A DNA stretch of 7,688 bases from Faecalibacterium sp. (GTDB lineage Bacteria > Bacillota > Clostridia > Oscillospirales > Ruminococcaceae), in assembly GCA_017483235.1 (NCBI GenBank), contig JAFULE010000058.1, positions 1 to 7,688 of the forward strand. The letters are read 5' to 3'. A model generated the notes under the pieces. That model searched no databases. It was given only the letters and a program-made list of their open reading frames with translations, and was not told the DNA's origin. Numbering within the stretch: the first letter of the stretch is position 1; each line of letters opens with the position of its first letter. The position numbers were made by a program, and so were the translations under genes. Positions 1 to 6,793 of the stretch are shown here, in pieces.

Positions 1-1176
1 CCGCAGCCCGTCGTACCTCTGCTGGGCCTTTTTGTAGTATTCGAAGGTGTTGGGGTCGGTGGAGTTGTTTTCAATAACGATGACCTCGAAATTTTCCCAG
101 GTAGTTTTGGTATAGATGCTGTGCAGGCAGGTTTCCAGATCGTCGGTGTGATCCTTGTTGGGGATCAGCACCGAAACCTTGGGTTCGCCGTCTACCGTCC
201 ATTTTACCCGGTAGGTACTGGGGAACAATCCGTCGCACACTTCCCCTCTGGCACCGGTACGGGCCAGATGATCCTGCAGGGCCTTTTTGGCCGCCTGCGC
301 CACATAGGGCTTTGCCTCCACACCGCCCGAGGTGGAAGCCGCGTGCACACGCCAGTAATACAGCACCTGCGGTACATGAACAGCGGTGCCGGTTTGTTCG
401 ATCAGCCGCAGGAACAGGTCGTGATCCTGACTGCCGTCGCATTCGGGCCGCTCGCCGCCGATGGCGTCGAACAGTTCCTTTTTGAACACCGCCAGATGGC
501 AAATGTAGTTGCAGCACAGCAGATAGTCGATGGCAAAATCCGGCTTGAAGTGGCCCACGGTAGGGCGGCGAATGCTCTTGGAGAAGAGGGCCTCGTCGCT
601 GTAGAAGAAGCCGTCGCTGCCCCCTGCTGCCCGCTGCCGCAGGATGGCCTTGCCCATTACGTACATGGCGTGAGGGGCAAGAATGTCGTCGTGGTCGGCC
701 AGCGCCAGATATTCGCCGGTGGCAAGGGCCGCCGCGGCATTGGTGTTGGCAGCAATGCCCTTATTTTCAATTTTGGCATAGCGGATGTCCAGACCCTTAG
801 CCTGATATTCCTCCACCACCGTTTTTACATAGCCGTGGGCCTCATCCGACGCGTCGCCCAGACAAAGCTGGCCGTTGGGCGCAGTCTGGCCTGCAAAGGA
901 ATCGAGAAATTCCCGCAGGAAGTTTTCCGGCGTGTTATACAGCGGGGTCAGCACGCTGATGCGGGGCAAGCCGCAGTTGTCGGCGGTTTTGCCCGCAAAC
1001 TCCTGCCGCTGGGCAGCCAGAACCGCCGGGGCGGGCAGATACTTATCCTTTTTGGAAAAGCAGCGGCGTTTTACAAAGCCGGCACCGCGCCGCAGCATGG
1101 TGGCCACCCCCTGCTCTTTGGTCAGGGTGACGGCATAGCCCATCAGTTCCTTGGCGCGCTTCAGTTTCAGGTTCAT
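1..1176 (-). CDS. Two-domain family 2 glycosyltransferase, 3' end cut by window edge
   Basis: Reading from ATG at 1176, 392 codons run open to the left edge with no stop, so the C-terminus is missing. Residues 1-65 form a basic, helix-prone segment (RRGAGFVKRR near 29-38). A GT-A domain follows: ISVLTPLYNTP (73-83), GIAANTN (140-146), the metal/nucleotide-sugar motif ADHDD (160-164) and HFKPDFA (209-215). A second GT2 domain begins at VSVLIPNKDHTDDL (334-347), with VIENNST at 367-373, and is cut before its DxD-like motif. GT2 enzymes of this kind transfer sugars from nucleotide donors in the cytoplasm during surface-polysaccharide assembly; the sugar cannot be told from sequence. The start is supported by AGGGG 9 nt upstream, directly after the stop of the preceding gene (15-nt gap). 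It is clearly paralogous to that neighbour. The GT2 family call is firm; the specific role is inferred. Confidence 0.93.
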   Translation of the reverse strand, partial: MNLKLKRAKELMGYAVTLTKEQGVATMLRRGAGFVKRRCFSKKDKYLPAPAVLAAQRQEFAGKTADNCGLPRISVLTPLYNTPENFLREFLDSFAGQTAPNGQLCLGDASDEAHGYVKTVVEEYQAKGLDIRYAKIENKGIAANTNAAAALATGEYLALADHDDILAPHAMYVMGKAILRQRAAGGSDGFFYSDEALFSKSIRRPTVGHFKPDFAIDYLLCCNYICHLAVFKKELFDAIGGERPECDGSQDHDLFLRLIEQTGTAVHVPQVLYYWRVHAASTSGGVEAKPYVAQAAKKALQDHLARTGARGEVCDGLFPSTYRVKWTVDGEPKVSVLIPNKDHTDDLETCLHSIYTKTTWENFEVIVIENNSTDPNTFEYYKKAQQRYDGLR

Positions 1177-1191
1177 GGTCGTTGTCCCCTT

Positions 1192-3105
1192 TTATTTCAG
1201 GCCGAAATTTTCGAACTTATTGTTGAAATGAATGTTATAATACGGGTCGGCGCCCTCGGGCAGGTAATGGCCCCACCGGGCCTGAAAGGCCGCCTTTTCG
1301 CAGGCGTAACGGGCCTGATTTTCGGCGCTGGCAGCGCTGCCGTCGTCCAATCCTCGGCTTTTGCTTTCGTAGTGATAGCACTGGGCCAGCGGGGTGAACA
1401 CATTCAGATATCCCATCTCGTACAGCTTCAGGCACAGGTCCACATCGTTATAGGCCACCGCAAAATCACCCTCATCCAGCCCGCCGCATTGGTCGTACAG
1501 CTCGGTACGCACCAGCAGGCAGGCTCCGGTAACTGCCAGATAATTCTGTGCGGTAACCAGCCGGTACAGATCACCCACTGCATCCCTCGGGTGACTTTTG
1601 TGGCTGTGGCCCGCGCTGCCGTTGATGCCCAGAATCACACCGCCATGTTGGATGGTGTCGTCCGGGTAGAACAGCTTGGCGCCCACCGCGCCCACATCCG
1701 GCCGCTGGGCATAACTGAGCAGCTCGGTCAGAAAACCGTCGGTCAGTACCTCGATGTCGTTGTTCAGCAGCAGCAGATACTCGCCCTGCGCCTGCTTTCG
1801 GGCCAGATTGTTGATGGCTGAGAAGTTGAATTTTCCCTCGTACCGCACCAGACGGCAGCGGGGGTATTTTTTGACCATAGCCTTATAGTAAGCCTCGGTA
1901 ATTTTCTGGGTGGAGTTGTTTTCCACCACCAGAACCTCAAAGTTTTCGTAACCGGCGTGCTCATACAAACTGCGCAGGCAACGGTCCAGATCATCGGTAT
2001 GATCCTTATTGGGAATGATCACGCTGATCATGGGGGTACCGGTCAGTGTATACCGAACCTCGTACGCACCGGGGCCGCCCTCGACCGGGGTGACAAGCGC
2101 GGTGCAGCCGATGCGGGCCAGATGGTCGGTAATGGCCCGGGCACCCGCCGCAATGGCATAGGGCTTGGCTTCCACCAGATTTTCGGCGGTGGAGCCGGCC
2201 GCTGCACGCCAGACATACAGCACCTTGGGAATGTGATGCACCTGCGCAGGGCTGTCCAGTGCTTCGGTCAGCCGCAGGATCAGGTCGTAATCCTGCGCAC
2301 CGTCGTACTCAGAATTTTCTCTGCCGCCGGCTTTTTCGAACAAAGCACGGCTGAACACACACAAATGGGTGATATAGTTGCAGCCGTTGAGGTAATCGGG
2401 GGCAAAATCGGGCTTGAAGTGATAGCCGCCCAGTTCTTTCAGGTCGGCCGAAAGCACGATCTCGTCGCTGTACAGCAGCTGCGCACCGGTTTGCCCAATG
2501 GCCTGTGCCATCTCGTACAGGGCATTGGGGTACAAAAGATCGTCGTGATCCAGCAGGGTCAGATATTCGCCGGTTGCCAGCGCAAAGCCCCGATTGGTAT
2601 TGCCGGCAATGCCTTCGTTGGTTTTCAGCTTTTGGTACAGGATGCGCGGCTCTTGGTCAGAAGCCGCTTCGCAGGTGCGGCGCACATCCTCGTGTCCTTC
2701 GGTGGAGGCATCCACCAGACAAAGCTGCCAGTTATGATAGGTCTGCTGCCGCACCGAGTCCAACAGCTGGGCCAGATATTCGGCCGGGGTGTTGTACAGC
2801 GGCACCACAATGCTGATGAGGGGGCCATTCTGGATGGGGTTGGCCCGCTGCTGCTTTAAGGTGCGCTTGAGAGGAATATCCGCTCGGTGCTGCCAGCGGT
2901 CCTTGTGCATGGCAAGGGACACCTTGAAGGTGATGTCCCGCCAGAGCTGCTCGAAGCCTTCTTCGCGCAGGGTGCGCACCGAACGCCCGGCCAGATCAGC
3001 CAGATGGGCAGGGTTCAAAAGCCGCTTTGCCATGCCGCCCATGCTGTCGGCGCGGGGGGCATCGGCATTTTGCACCGCAGTGGGTTTGTTGTTGGGTTCG
3101 CTCAT
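1192..3105 (-). CDS. Two-domain family 2 glycosyltransferase (surface polysaccharide, possibly rhamnan)
   Basis: A 637-residue protein with two GT-A glycosyltransferase domains. Residues 1-90 are a basic, helix-prone lead-in without a GT motif. Domain 1 has ISIVVPLYNTP (97-107), LVDAS (130-134), GIAGNTN (165-171), the metal-site motif LDHDD (185-189) and HFKPDFA (229-235). Domain 2 has ISVIIPNKDHTDDL (360-373), VVENNST (393-399), FNFSAINN (426-433), LLLNND (445-450), IQHGGV (485-490) and YNDVDLCLK (552-560), typical of rhamnosyltransferase-like and O-antigen GT2 enzymes. Two active sites suggest two linkages or a polymerising enzyme. The frame is open upstream to 3231, but that overlaps the ATPase gene; ATG at 3105 is preferred because GGGAGGG lies 8 nt before it. 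It follows an ABC glycan exporter and precedes a paralogue, which places it in surface-glycan assembly. The family is secure; the sugar and linkage are unknown. Confidence 0.95.
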   Translation of the reverse strand: MSEPNNKPTAVQNADAPRADSMGGMAKRLLNPAHLADLAGRSVRTLREEGFEQLWRDITFKVSLAMHKDRWQHRADIPLKRTLKQQRANPIQNGPLISIVVPLYNTPAEYLAQLLDSVRQQTYHNWQLCLVDASTEGHEDVRRTCEAASDQEPRILYQKLKTNEGIAGNTNRGFALATGEYLTLLDHDDLLYPNALYEMAQAIGQTGAQLLYSDEIVLSADLKELGGYHFKPDFAPDYLNGCNYITHLCVFSRALFEKAGGRENSEYDGAQDYDLILRLTEALDSPAQVHHIPKVLYVWRAAAGSTAENLVEAKPYAIAAGARAITDHLARIGCTALVTPVEGGPGAYEVRYTLTGTPMISVIIPNKDHTDDLDRCLRSLYEHAGYENFEVLVVENNSTQKITEAYYKAMVKKYPRCRLVRYEGKFNFSAINNLARKQAQGEYLLLLNNDIEVLTDGFLTELLSYAQRPDVGAVGAKLFYPDDTIQHGGVILGINGSAGHSHKSHPRDAVGDLYRLVTAQNYLAVTGACLLVRTELYDQCGGLDEGDFAVAYNDVDLCLKLYEMGYLNVFTPLAQCYHYESKSRGLDDGSAASAENQARYACEKAAFQARWGHYLPEGADPYYNIHFNNKFENFGLK

Positions 3106-3113
3106 AACAGCAT

Positions 3114-3120
3114 CCCTCCC
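3114..3120 (-). promoter_or_regulatory. Ribosome binding site deciding the glycosyltransferase start
   Basis: GGGAGGG on the minus strand, 8 nt before ATG 3105. The reading frame stays open for 42 more codons upstream, so this site decides for the internal ATG. The nearer ATG inside this stretch (ATGCTGTTATGA) runs into a stop after three codons. Confidence 0.75.
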
Positions 3121-3129
3121 AAAGAATGA

Positions 3130-3176
3130 AAATAGAAAACAGCCCGGACGGGCCTTGCCGGCGCACCGCCCGGGCT
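3130..3176 (-). terminator. Intergenic hairpin with U-rich tail (possible attenuator)
   Basis: In the 91-nt gap between the ATPase and glycosyltransferase genes, minus-strand AGCCCGG (3176-3170) can pair perfectly with CCGGGCT (3147-3141). The 22-nt interior is GC-rich and can form further pairs. The stem is followed by GTTTTCTATTTTC, a broken U-tract. It resembles a weak intrinsic terminator or processing hairpin that would lower expression of the glycosyltransferases relative to the exporter. The long interior and interrupted U-tract make strong termination doubtful. Confidence 0.45.
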
Positions 3177-3196
3177 TGATTTTGCACAACCGGCGC

Positions 3197-3937
3197 TCAG
3201 CCCTCGCGCTGGGCCTGCTTGTAGGCCGCACAGACGGTGGCGGTATCGCCGTTCATCTTCAGATCGCCGTGGCTCAGCCAGGCAACCTTGTTGCACATAC
3301 GCTCGACCTGATCAATGGAGTGGGACACCAGAATCACTGTGGTGCCGCCGCTCATCAGTTCGTGCATGCGCTGCTCGCATTTCTGCTGGAACAAAAAGTC
3401 GCCCACCGACAAAATTTCGTCGGCAATCAGAATGTCGGGCTTGGTGATGGTGGCAATGGCAAAGGCAATGCGGGCCACCATACCGGAGGAATAGTTTTTC
3501 AGCGGCACATCCAAAAAGTTGCACAGCTCGCTGAAATCGACGATCTCGTCAAATTTTTCGTCAATGTACTTGGGCGAATACCCCAGCACCGTGCCGTTGA
3601 GATAGATATTTTCGCGGGCGGTCAGATCCATGTCAAAGCCGGCGCCCAGCTCGATCAGCGGGGCAATGGTGCCGTTTACGGTCACCTTGCCGGTGGTGGG
3701 CTTGTATACGCCCGCAATGGTTTTGAGCAGAGTGGATTTGCCGCTGCCGTTCAGACCCACCAGACCGTAAAAGTCGCCGGGCATAATATCGAGGCTGACG
3801 TTTTTCAGCGCATAGAATTCATCGTAATGCAGCCGCCCCTGCACCAGCGCCAGGAAGTACTCTTTCAGGCTTTCGTGCTTTTCGGTGGAGAGGTTAAAGC
3901 ACATGGATACATTATCTACCTTAATGATTGGTTCCAT
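3197..3937 (-). CDS. ABC transporter ATP-binding protein, polysaccharide export (Wzt/TagH type)
   Basis: A 246-residue ATPase that would power export of a finished or growing glycan across the cytoplasmic membrane with the permease encoded just upstream. Visible motifs: Walker A GLNGSGKST (61-69), Q-loop-region motif ELGAGF (96-101) followed by LTARENIYLNG (105-115), signature YSSGM (149-153), Walker B ILIADE (169-174), D-loop SVGD (177-180) and switch histidine H206 in VSHS. The ELGAGF...RENIYLNG block is typical of the O-antigen/teichoic acid exporter family. The protein stops soon after the nucleotide-binding domain, so it lacks the C-terminal carbohydrate-binding domain of Wzt proteins such as that of E. 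coli O9a. ATG 3937 is chosen because AAGGGAGG ends 5 nt before it and overlaps the permease stop (11-nt gap); an open extension to 4078 would run deep into the permease gene. Family certain; substrate inferred from neighbours. Confidence 0.96.
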   Translation of the reverse strand: MEPIIKVDNVSMCFNLSTEKHESLKEYFLALVQGRLHYDEFYALKNVSLDIMPGDFYGLVGLNGSGKSTLLKTIAGVYKPTTGKVTVNGTIAPLIELGAGFDMDLTARENIYLNGTVLGYSPKYIDEKFDEIVDFSELCNFLDVPLKNYSSGMVARIAFAIATITKPDILIADEILSVGDFLFQQKCEQRMHELMSGGTTVILVSHSIDQVERMCNKVAWLSHGDLKMNGDTATVCAAYKQAQREG

Positions 3938-3948
3938 GCCTGCCTCCC

Positions 3949-4758
3949 TTAAATATGCAGGACAAACTTGTCCTGTGTTTTCTTGAAGATGATCATGCCG
4001 ACAGTCAGCGAAACCAGCGCGCAGCCCCCGCAAACCACAAGCATGGTCGGGCTCATCAGTTCGCCGTACAACACACACTGACGAAATCCGGTGATGTACC
4101 AGTAAACCGGATTCAGATGGATCAGCGACTGCAGATTGAAGCCGCCGGTCATCGAGGTCATTGCCGCAGGGTCATAGAAAATGGCCGAAAAGTACATCAG
4201 AGCGGTGGTGAAAATGCCCCACATATGCATAATATCGCGGAAGAACACCGTAAATGCACTCAGTGCCAGTGCAATGCCAAAGCTGAACAGGAACATGGTA
4301 GCCAGCGGATACACCGCCAGAACAATGGTGAAGTGCAGCGGGCTGCCGGTGAACAGGATCACCAGTAGAAGCGCCACAAAGCTGAAGCAGGTATTGACCA
4401 TGGAAAAGCAGCATTTTTCCATGGGGAAAATGTATTTGGGAATGTATACCTTTTTCAGCAGCGGAGCAGCTGAAAGCACGCTGCTCATACCCGAACTGGT
4501 TGCATCGCTGAAAAAGTTGAACATCAACTGACCACACAGCAGGTATACCGCAAAGTTGGGAATGTTACCCCGAAAACCCGGCAAACTGGAAAACACCGCC
4601 CAGTACACCAGACACATCAGCAGCGGGTTGAGCACACTCCACAAAACGCCCAGCACACTGCGGCGATATTTCAGCTTAAAATCGCGGCCTACCAGATTTT
4701 GCAGCAGGTAGCGGTAGCGCCAGAAATCCTGAAGATACAGCTTGATTTTAGCCAACAT
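3949..4758 (-). CDS. ABC-2 type polysaccharide exporter permease (Wzm/TagG type)
   Basis: A 269-residue integral membrane protein, the membrane half of the glycan exporter. The N-terminus has an amphipathic stretch and the family motif VGRDFKLKYRRSVLGVLW (23-40). About six hydrophobic segments follow, near residues 36-57, 69-88, 117-137, 142-170, 177-196 and 237-258. LNPVYWYITGFRQ (215-227) matches the conserved region before the last helix of Wzm/TagG permeases. It ends in charged KKTQDKFVLHI. It likely forms a homodimer with two copies of the ATPase encoded next. The start is placed at ATG 4758, 2 nt past the rmlC stop, implying translational coupling. In-frame GTG codons at 4767 and 4764 overlap the end of rmlC and are possible alternatives; no strong Shine-Dalgarno distinguishes them. 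Teichoic acid, rhamnan or another glycan could be the cargo. Confidence 0.94.
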   Translation of the reverse strand: MLAKIKLYLQDFWRYRYLLQNLVGRDFKLKYRRSVLGVLWSVLNPLLMCLVYWAVFSSLPGFRGNIPNFAVYLLCGQLMFNFFSDATSSGMSSVLSAAPLLKKVYIPKYIFPMEKCCFSMVNTCFSFVALLLVILFTGSPLHFTIVLAVYPLATMFLFSFGIALALSAFTVFFRDIMHMWGIFTTALMYFSAIFYDPAAMTSMTGGFNLQSLIHLNPVYWYITGFRQCVLYGELMSPTMLVVCGGCALVSLTVGMIIFKKTQDKFVLHI

Positions 4759-4760
4759 AC

Positions 4761-5327
4761 TCACCACTTTTCAAAGTATTCAAACTTCTGGGCTGCAAAG
4801 GGCTCATGCTTCTGGTCCTTGGCGCTCAGCTTGGGCTCGCAGCCGCAATCAGGCCACTGAATGCCTACGGTGGGGTCGTTGTAAGGAATGCCCCCCTCGC
4901 TGGTGGGATCGTACACATCGGTGCACTTATAGCAGAACTCGGCCACATCACTCAGCACCAGAAAACGATGGGCAAAGCCTTCGGGCACATAGAACATTTT
5001 TTTGTTTTCCTCGCTGAGGATCACGCCCTCCCACTTGCCATAGGTAGCGCTGCCGGGGCGGCAGTCTACCGCCACATCAAACACTTCACCTTTGGTTACC
5101 CGCACCAGTTTGCCCTGAGTGTGGTTTTTCTGAAAATGCAGCCCGCGCAGCACGCCCCGGGTGGAGCGGCTCTGGTTATCCTGCACAAATTCCTTATCGA
5201 TGCCGGCGGCGGCAAACTGCTCTTTATGATAGGTTTCCATAAAGTAACCGCGCTCATCACCAAACACCTGCGGCTCAATGATCACTACACCGGGAATACC
5301 GGTTTGCACAAAGGTAAATTTTCCCAT
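4761..5327 (-). CDS. rfbC: dTDP-4-dehydrorhamnose 3,5-epimerase
   Basis: A 188-residue cupin enzyme (RmlC) that epimerises C3 and C5 of dTDP-4-dehydro-6-deoxy-D-glucose, the third step of dTDP-L-rhamnose synthesis in the cytoplasm. Visible family blocks: GDERGYFMETY (23-33), FVQDNQSRS (47-55), GVLRGLHFQ (58-66) with catalytic H64, GKLVRV with K73, FYVPEGFAHRF (112-122), catalytic Y133 in FCYKCTDVYDP (131-141), and LSAKD with D171, which pairs with the active-site His in characterised RmlC. Length is normal. ATG 5327 is chosen over ATG 5333 because AAGGAG sits 7 nt before it but only 1 nt before the other. It appears to be the first gene of a glycan operon with the exporter and glycosyltransferases. 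The other three rhamnose genes (rmlA, B, D) are not in this window. A related epimerase for another dTDP-sugar is less likely. Confidence 0.97.
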   Translation of the reverse strand: MGKFTFVQTGIPGVVIIEPQVFGDERGYFMETYHKEQFAAAGIDKEFVQDNQSRSTRGVLRGLHFQKNHTQGKLVRVTKGEVFDVAVDCRPGSATYGKWEGVILSEENKKMFYVPEGFAHRFLVLSDVAEFCYKCTDVYDPTSEGGIPYNDPTVGIQWPDCGCEPKLSAKDQKHEPFAAQKFEYFEKW

Positions 5328-5341
5328 AATCATTCTCCTTA

Positions 5342-5370
5342 ACCGGCGGGATCCACGCCGGTATTTTTCG
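5342..5370 (+). terminator. Hairpin in rfbC leader; terminator-like on the plus strand
   Basis: ACCGGCG (5342-5348) pairs perfectly with CGCCGGT (5356-5362) across a 7-nt loop containing GGATCC. On the plus strand it is followed by ATTTTTCG, the layout of an intrinsic terminator, although no plus-strand gene precedes it. On the minus strand there is no U-tract after the stem. There the hairpin would lie in the rfbC mRNA leader, ending one base before the AAGGAG ribosome binding site (5340-5335). Confidence 0.5.
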
Positions 5371-5381
5371 TATCTGATTTT

Positions 5382-5409
5382 ATTATAATCTCTTTCAGCG
5401 GTTTCGCAA
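5382..5409 (-). promoter_or_regulatory. Sigma-A-like promoter for the rfbC-exporter-glycosyltransferase operon
   Basis: On the minus strand, -35 TTGCGA (5409-5404) and a perfect -10 TATAAT (5387-5382) are separated by 16 nt. The elements straddle the stop of the carboxypeptidase gene (5397-5395), so this promoter would start the glycan operon independently. The predicted start near 5375 gives a leader of roughly 48 nt with a hairpin and ribosome binding site. The -35 matches consensus at four of six positions and the spacer is one short of ideal. Confidence 0.6.
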
Positions 5410-6726
5410 CTCCATCTGCCAGTTTTTCGCCGTGCTGCGGGTACGATTGTACCGCCCGATGCCAAAAAACTTTACCCCGGCAAACAGCAGCCCCAGACCA
5501 ACGGCAACGCCCACTGCCAGCTGCAGCACCAGCGACTTTGCAGGGGTTACATCGGCGCTGGTAGCCAGCGCCATGCCTACTTTGCCTTGCAGTACCTCTT
5601 CCAGCCCGGTGGTCTGCAGCGCAACGGCGGTTGGGCTGGAATTCTGCAGCCCCATGCCCTCTACCGTATAAACTGCCGTGGCTTCAAAGGGCTGGCCCAG
5701 CACATAGCGCTCGGGTACATTCAACTGCACCGTTACCTGATGGGGGCTCAGATCGTTGTGCAGCAGCAGCTGTGCCACTGGGGCGGTATAGGTCAGCTGA
5801 CCCAGCTCAGGGCCGCCGCCCACCACCGGAATCTTTGCGGTTTTTCCTCCGGGGATCTCGACCCGGCGGAAATTGGAAAAGGTATAGTTCAACAGGGTTT
5901 TTACGTCGCTGAACTTATCGGTACGCTGCTGACCGTGCAGGGTCACACAGATCAGCCGCATACCGTCCTTTTGTGCCAGACAGACATAGGTATAACGGGC
6001 GTCGTCGGTATAGCCGGTTTTGGAGCCGATCACCTCGGGCACATAGGCATAAGCCTTGCCGGGCAACCGGATGTAATCCTTCAGCGAAACATACCGCGGC
6101 TCGCTTTGCAGATTGGTAGGCGGTATGGTATAGCTGCCGGTAGCACAGAACAGCTGCTCGAAACCGGGCTGCTGCAGCGCCCACCGCAGAATCACCGCCA
6201 TATCGGCAGCGGTGGTGTAGTGTTGGGGATCGGTGATGCCATGGGGGTTGGTGAAATGGGTATTCTGCAGCCCCAGCTGGTCAGCCTTGGCATTCATGGC
6301 CTCCACACCGCCGGCGATGGTGCCGTCGGCCGAAACGTATTCGGCCAGCACATTGGCCGCATCGTTGGCACTGAACAGTTCGGCGGCGTAGAGCATCTGT
6401 TCCAGTGTAACCACTTCGTTTTCCAAAAGGGCAATGTGGCTGGAGCCGGTGCCCACCAGTGAATAGACCGCTTCGTGGCTGACCGTAAGCTGCACATTCC
6501 AGTTACCCTGTGCCTTTTCGCAGGCCAGCCCCAGAATCATCACCTTGGTGATGGACGCAGGATTCTTGCGCACATCCATGTTGGCCGAGATCAAAACCTG
6601 TCCGGTATCGGCATCGGCCACCAGATAGGCTTCGCTGGCAGCGGCGGGCCCTACCGCAAAAGCCGGCTGGCAAAGCTGCACTGTCAGCACCAGCACAGCC
6701 AGAAGACAAGCAATATATTTTTTCAA
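5395..6726 (-). CDS. D-alanyl-D-alanine carboxypeptidase (PBP5/DacF-type, peptidase S11)
   Basis: A 443-residue low-molecular-weight penicillin-binding protein that removes the terminal D-Ala of peptidoglycan stem peptides outside the membrane. A Sec signal peptide spans about residues 1-24, with likely cleavage after AFA. The S11 catalytic motifs are all present: SITK (58-61, nucleophile S58), SAN (119-121) and KTG (236-238). HFTNPHGITDPQHYTTAADMA (157-177) is typical of the family. A beta-rich PBP5 C-terminal domain covers roughly 285-375. A hydrophobic helix (about 398-423) then a basic tail anchors the protein. TTG at 6726 is chosen as start because AAGGAG lies 6 nt before it and it begins a normal signal peptide (MKKYIACLL); an upstream TTG at 6750 lies beyond the ribosome binding site and would add eight residues. 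It could be the vegetative or the sporulation paralogue (DacA, DacF or DacB type); sequence alone does not decide. Confidence 0.95.
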   Translation of the reverse strand: MKKYIACLLAVLVLTVQLCQPAFAVGPAAASEAYLVADADTGQVLISANMDVRKNPASITKVMILGLACEKAQGNWNVQLTVSHEAVYSLVGTGSSHIALLENEVVTLEQMLYAAELFSANDAANVLAEYVSADGTIAGGVEAMNAKADQLGLQNTHFTNPHGITDPQHYTTAADMAVILRWALQQPGFEQLFCATGSYTIPPTNLQSEPRYVSLKDYIRLPGKAYAYVPEVIGSKTGYTDDARYTYVCLAQKDGMRLICVTLHGQQRTDKFSDVKTLLNYTFSNFRRVEIPGGKTAKIPVVGGGPELGQLTYTAPVAQLLLHNDLSPHQVTVQLNVPERYVLGQPFEATAVYTVEGMGLQNSSPTAVALQTTGLEEVLQGKVGMALATSADVTPAKSLVLQLAVGVAVGLGLLFAGVKFFGIGRYNRTRSTAKNWQMELRNR

Positions 6727-6732
6727 CGGGCT

Positions 6733-6738
6733 CTCCTT
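6733..6738 (-). promoter_or_regulatory. Ribosome binding site supporting a TTG start
   Basis: AAGGAG on the minus strand, 6 nt before TTG 6726. No ATG or GTG lies at a suitable distance in frame, and the encoded sequence right after TTG is a classic Lys-Lys signal-peptide start, so the site identifies TTG as the initiation codon of the carboxypeptidase. Confidence 0.75.
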
Positions 6739-6764
6739 ATTTTTACACAAACTTCGACACTATT

Positions 6765-6793
6765 ATTATAGCGGCACACCCGCCCAAGGGCAA
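6765..6793 (-). promoter_or_regulatory. Sigma-A-like promoter for the carboxypeptidase gene
   Basis: On the minus strand, -35 TTGCCC (6793-6788) and perfect -10 TATAAT (6770-6765) are spaced by 17 nt. The predicted start near 6758 gives a leader of roughly 32 nt that contains the AAGGAG site. The -35 box falls within the central part of a GC-rich inverted repeat, so hairpin and promoter overlap. Confidence 0.6.

Noticed and set aside
121..1821. A very long plus-strand open frame (566 codons) antisense to both glycosyltransferase genes.
   Set aside because: It lies in exact codon register with the minus-strand genes, so it closes only where they use TTA, CTA or TCA. These are rare in GC-rich coding DNA, and it ends at a TCA serine codon in FNFSAINN. 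It spans two genes and their gap and resembles no known protein family.
1957..2859. Plus-strand open frame of 300 codons inside the second glycosyltransferase gene.
   Set aside because: Same codon-register shadow; the minus-strand protein has clear GT2 motifs throughout.
3106..3231. A 42-residue N-terminal extension of the glycosyltransferase.
   Set aside because: It would start inside the ATPase gene and translate the intergenic hairpin; GGGAGGG before ATG 3105 gives a far better start.
2789..3952. Plus-strand open frame of 387 codons across the ATPase gene and the gap before the glycosyltransferase.
   Set aside because: It is in register with the ATPase codons. The minus strand encodes all ABC ATPase motifs and has proper ribosome binding sites; the plus frame has neither motifs nor a convincing start.
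3938..4078. A 47-residue N-terminal extension of the exporter ATPase.
   Set aside because: It would overlap the permease C-terminus, and a strong Shine-Dalgarno sequence precedes ATG 3937.
5328..5465. Upstream extension of rfbC into the carboxypeptidase gene.
   Set aside because: The extension has no family similarity, spans the promoter and hairpin, and AAGGAG correctly positions ATG 5327.
5587..6462. Plus-strand open frame of 291 codons opposite the carboxypeptidase.
   Set aside because: The minus strand carries all three S11 catalytic motifs over the same span; the plus frame has no recognisable domain.
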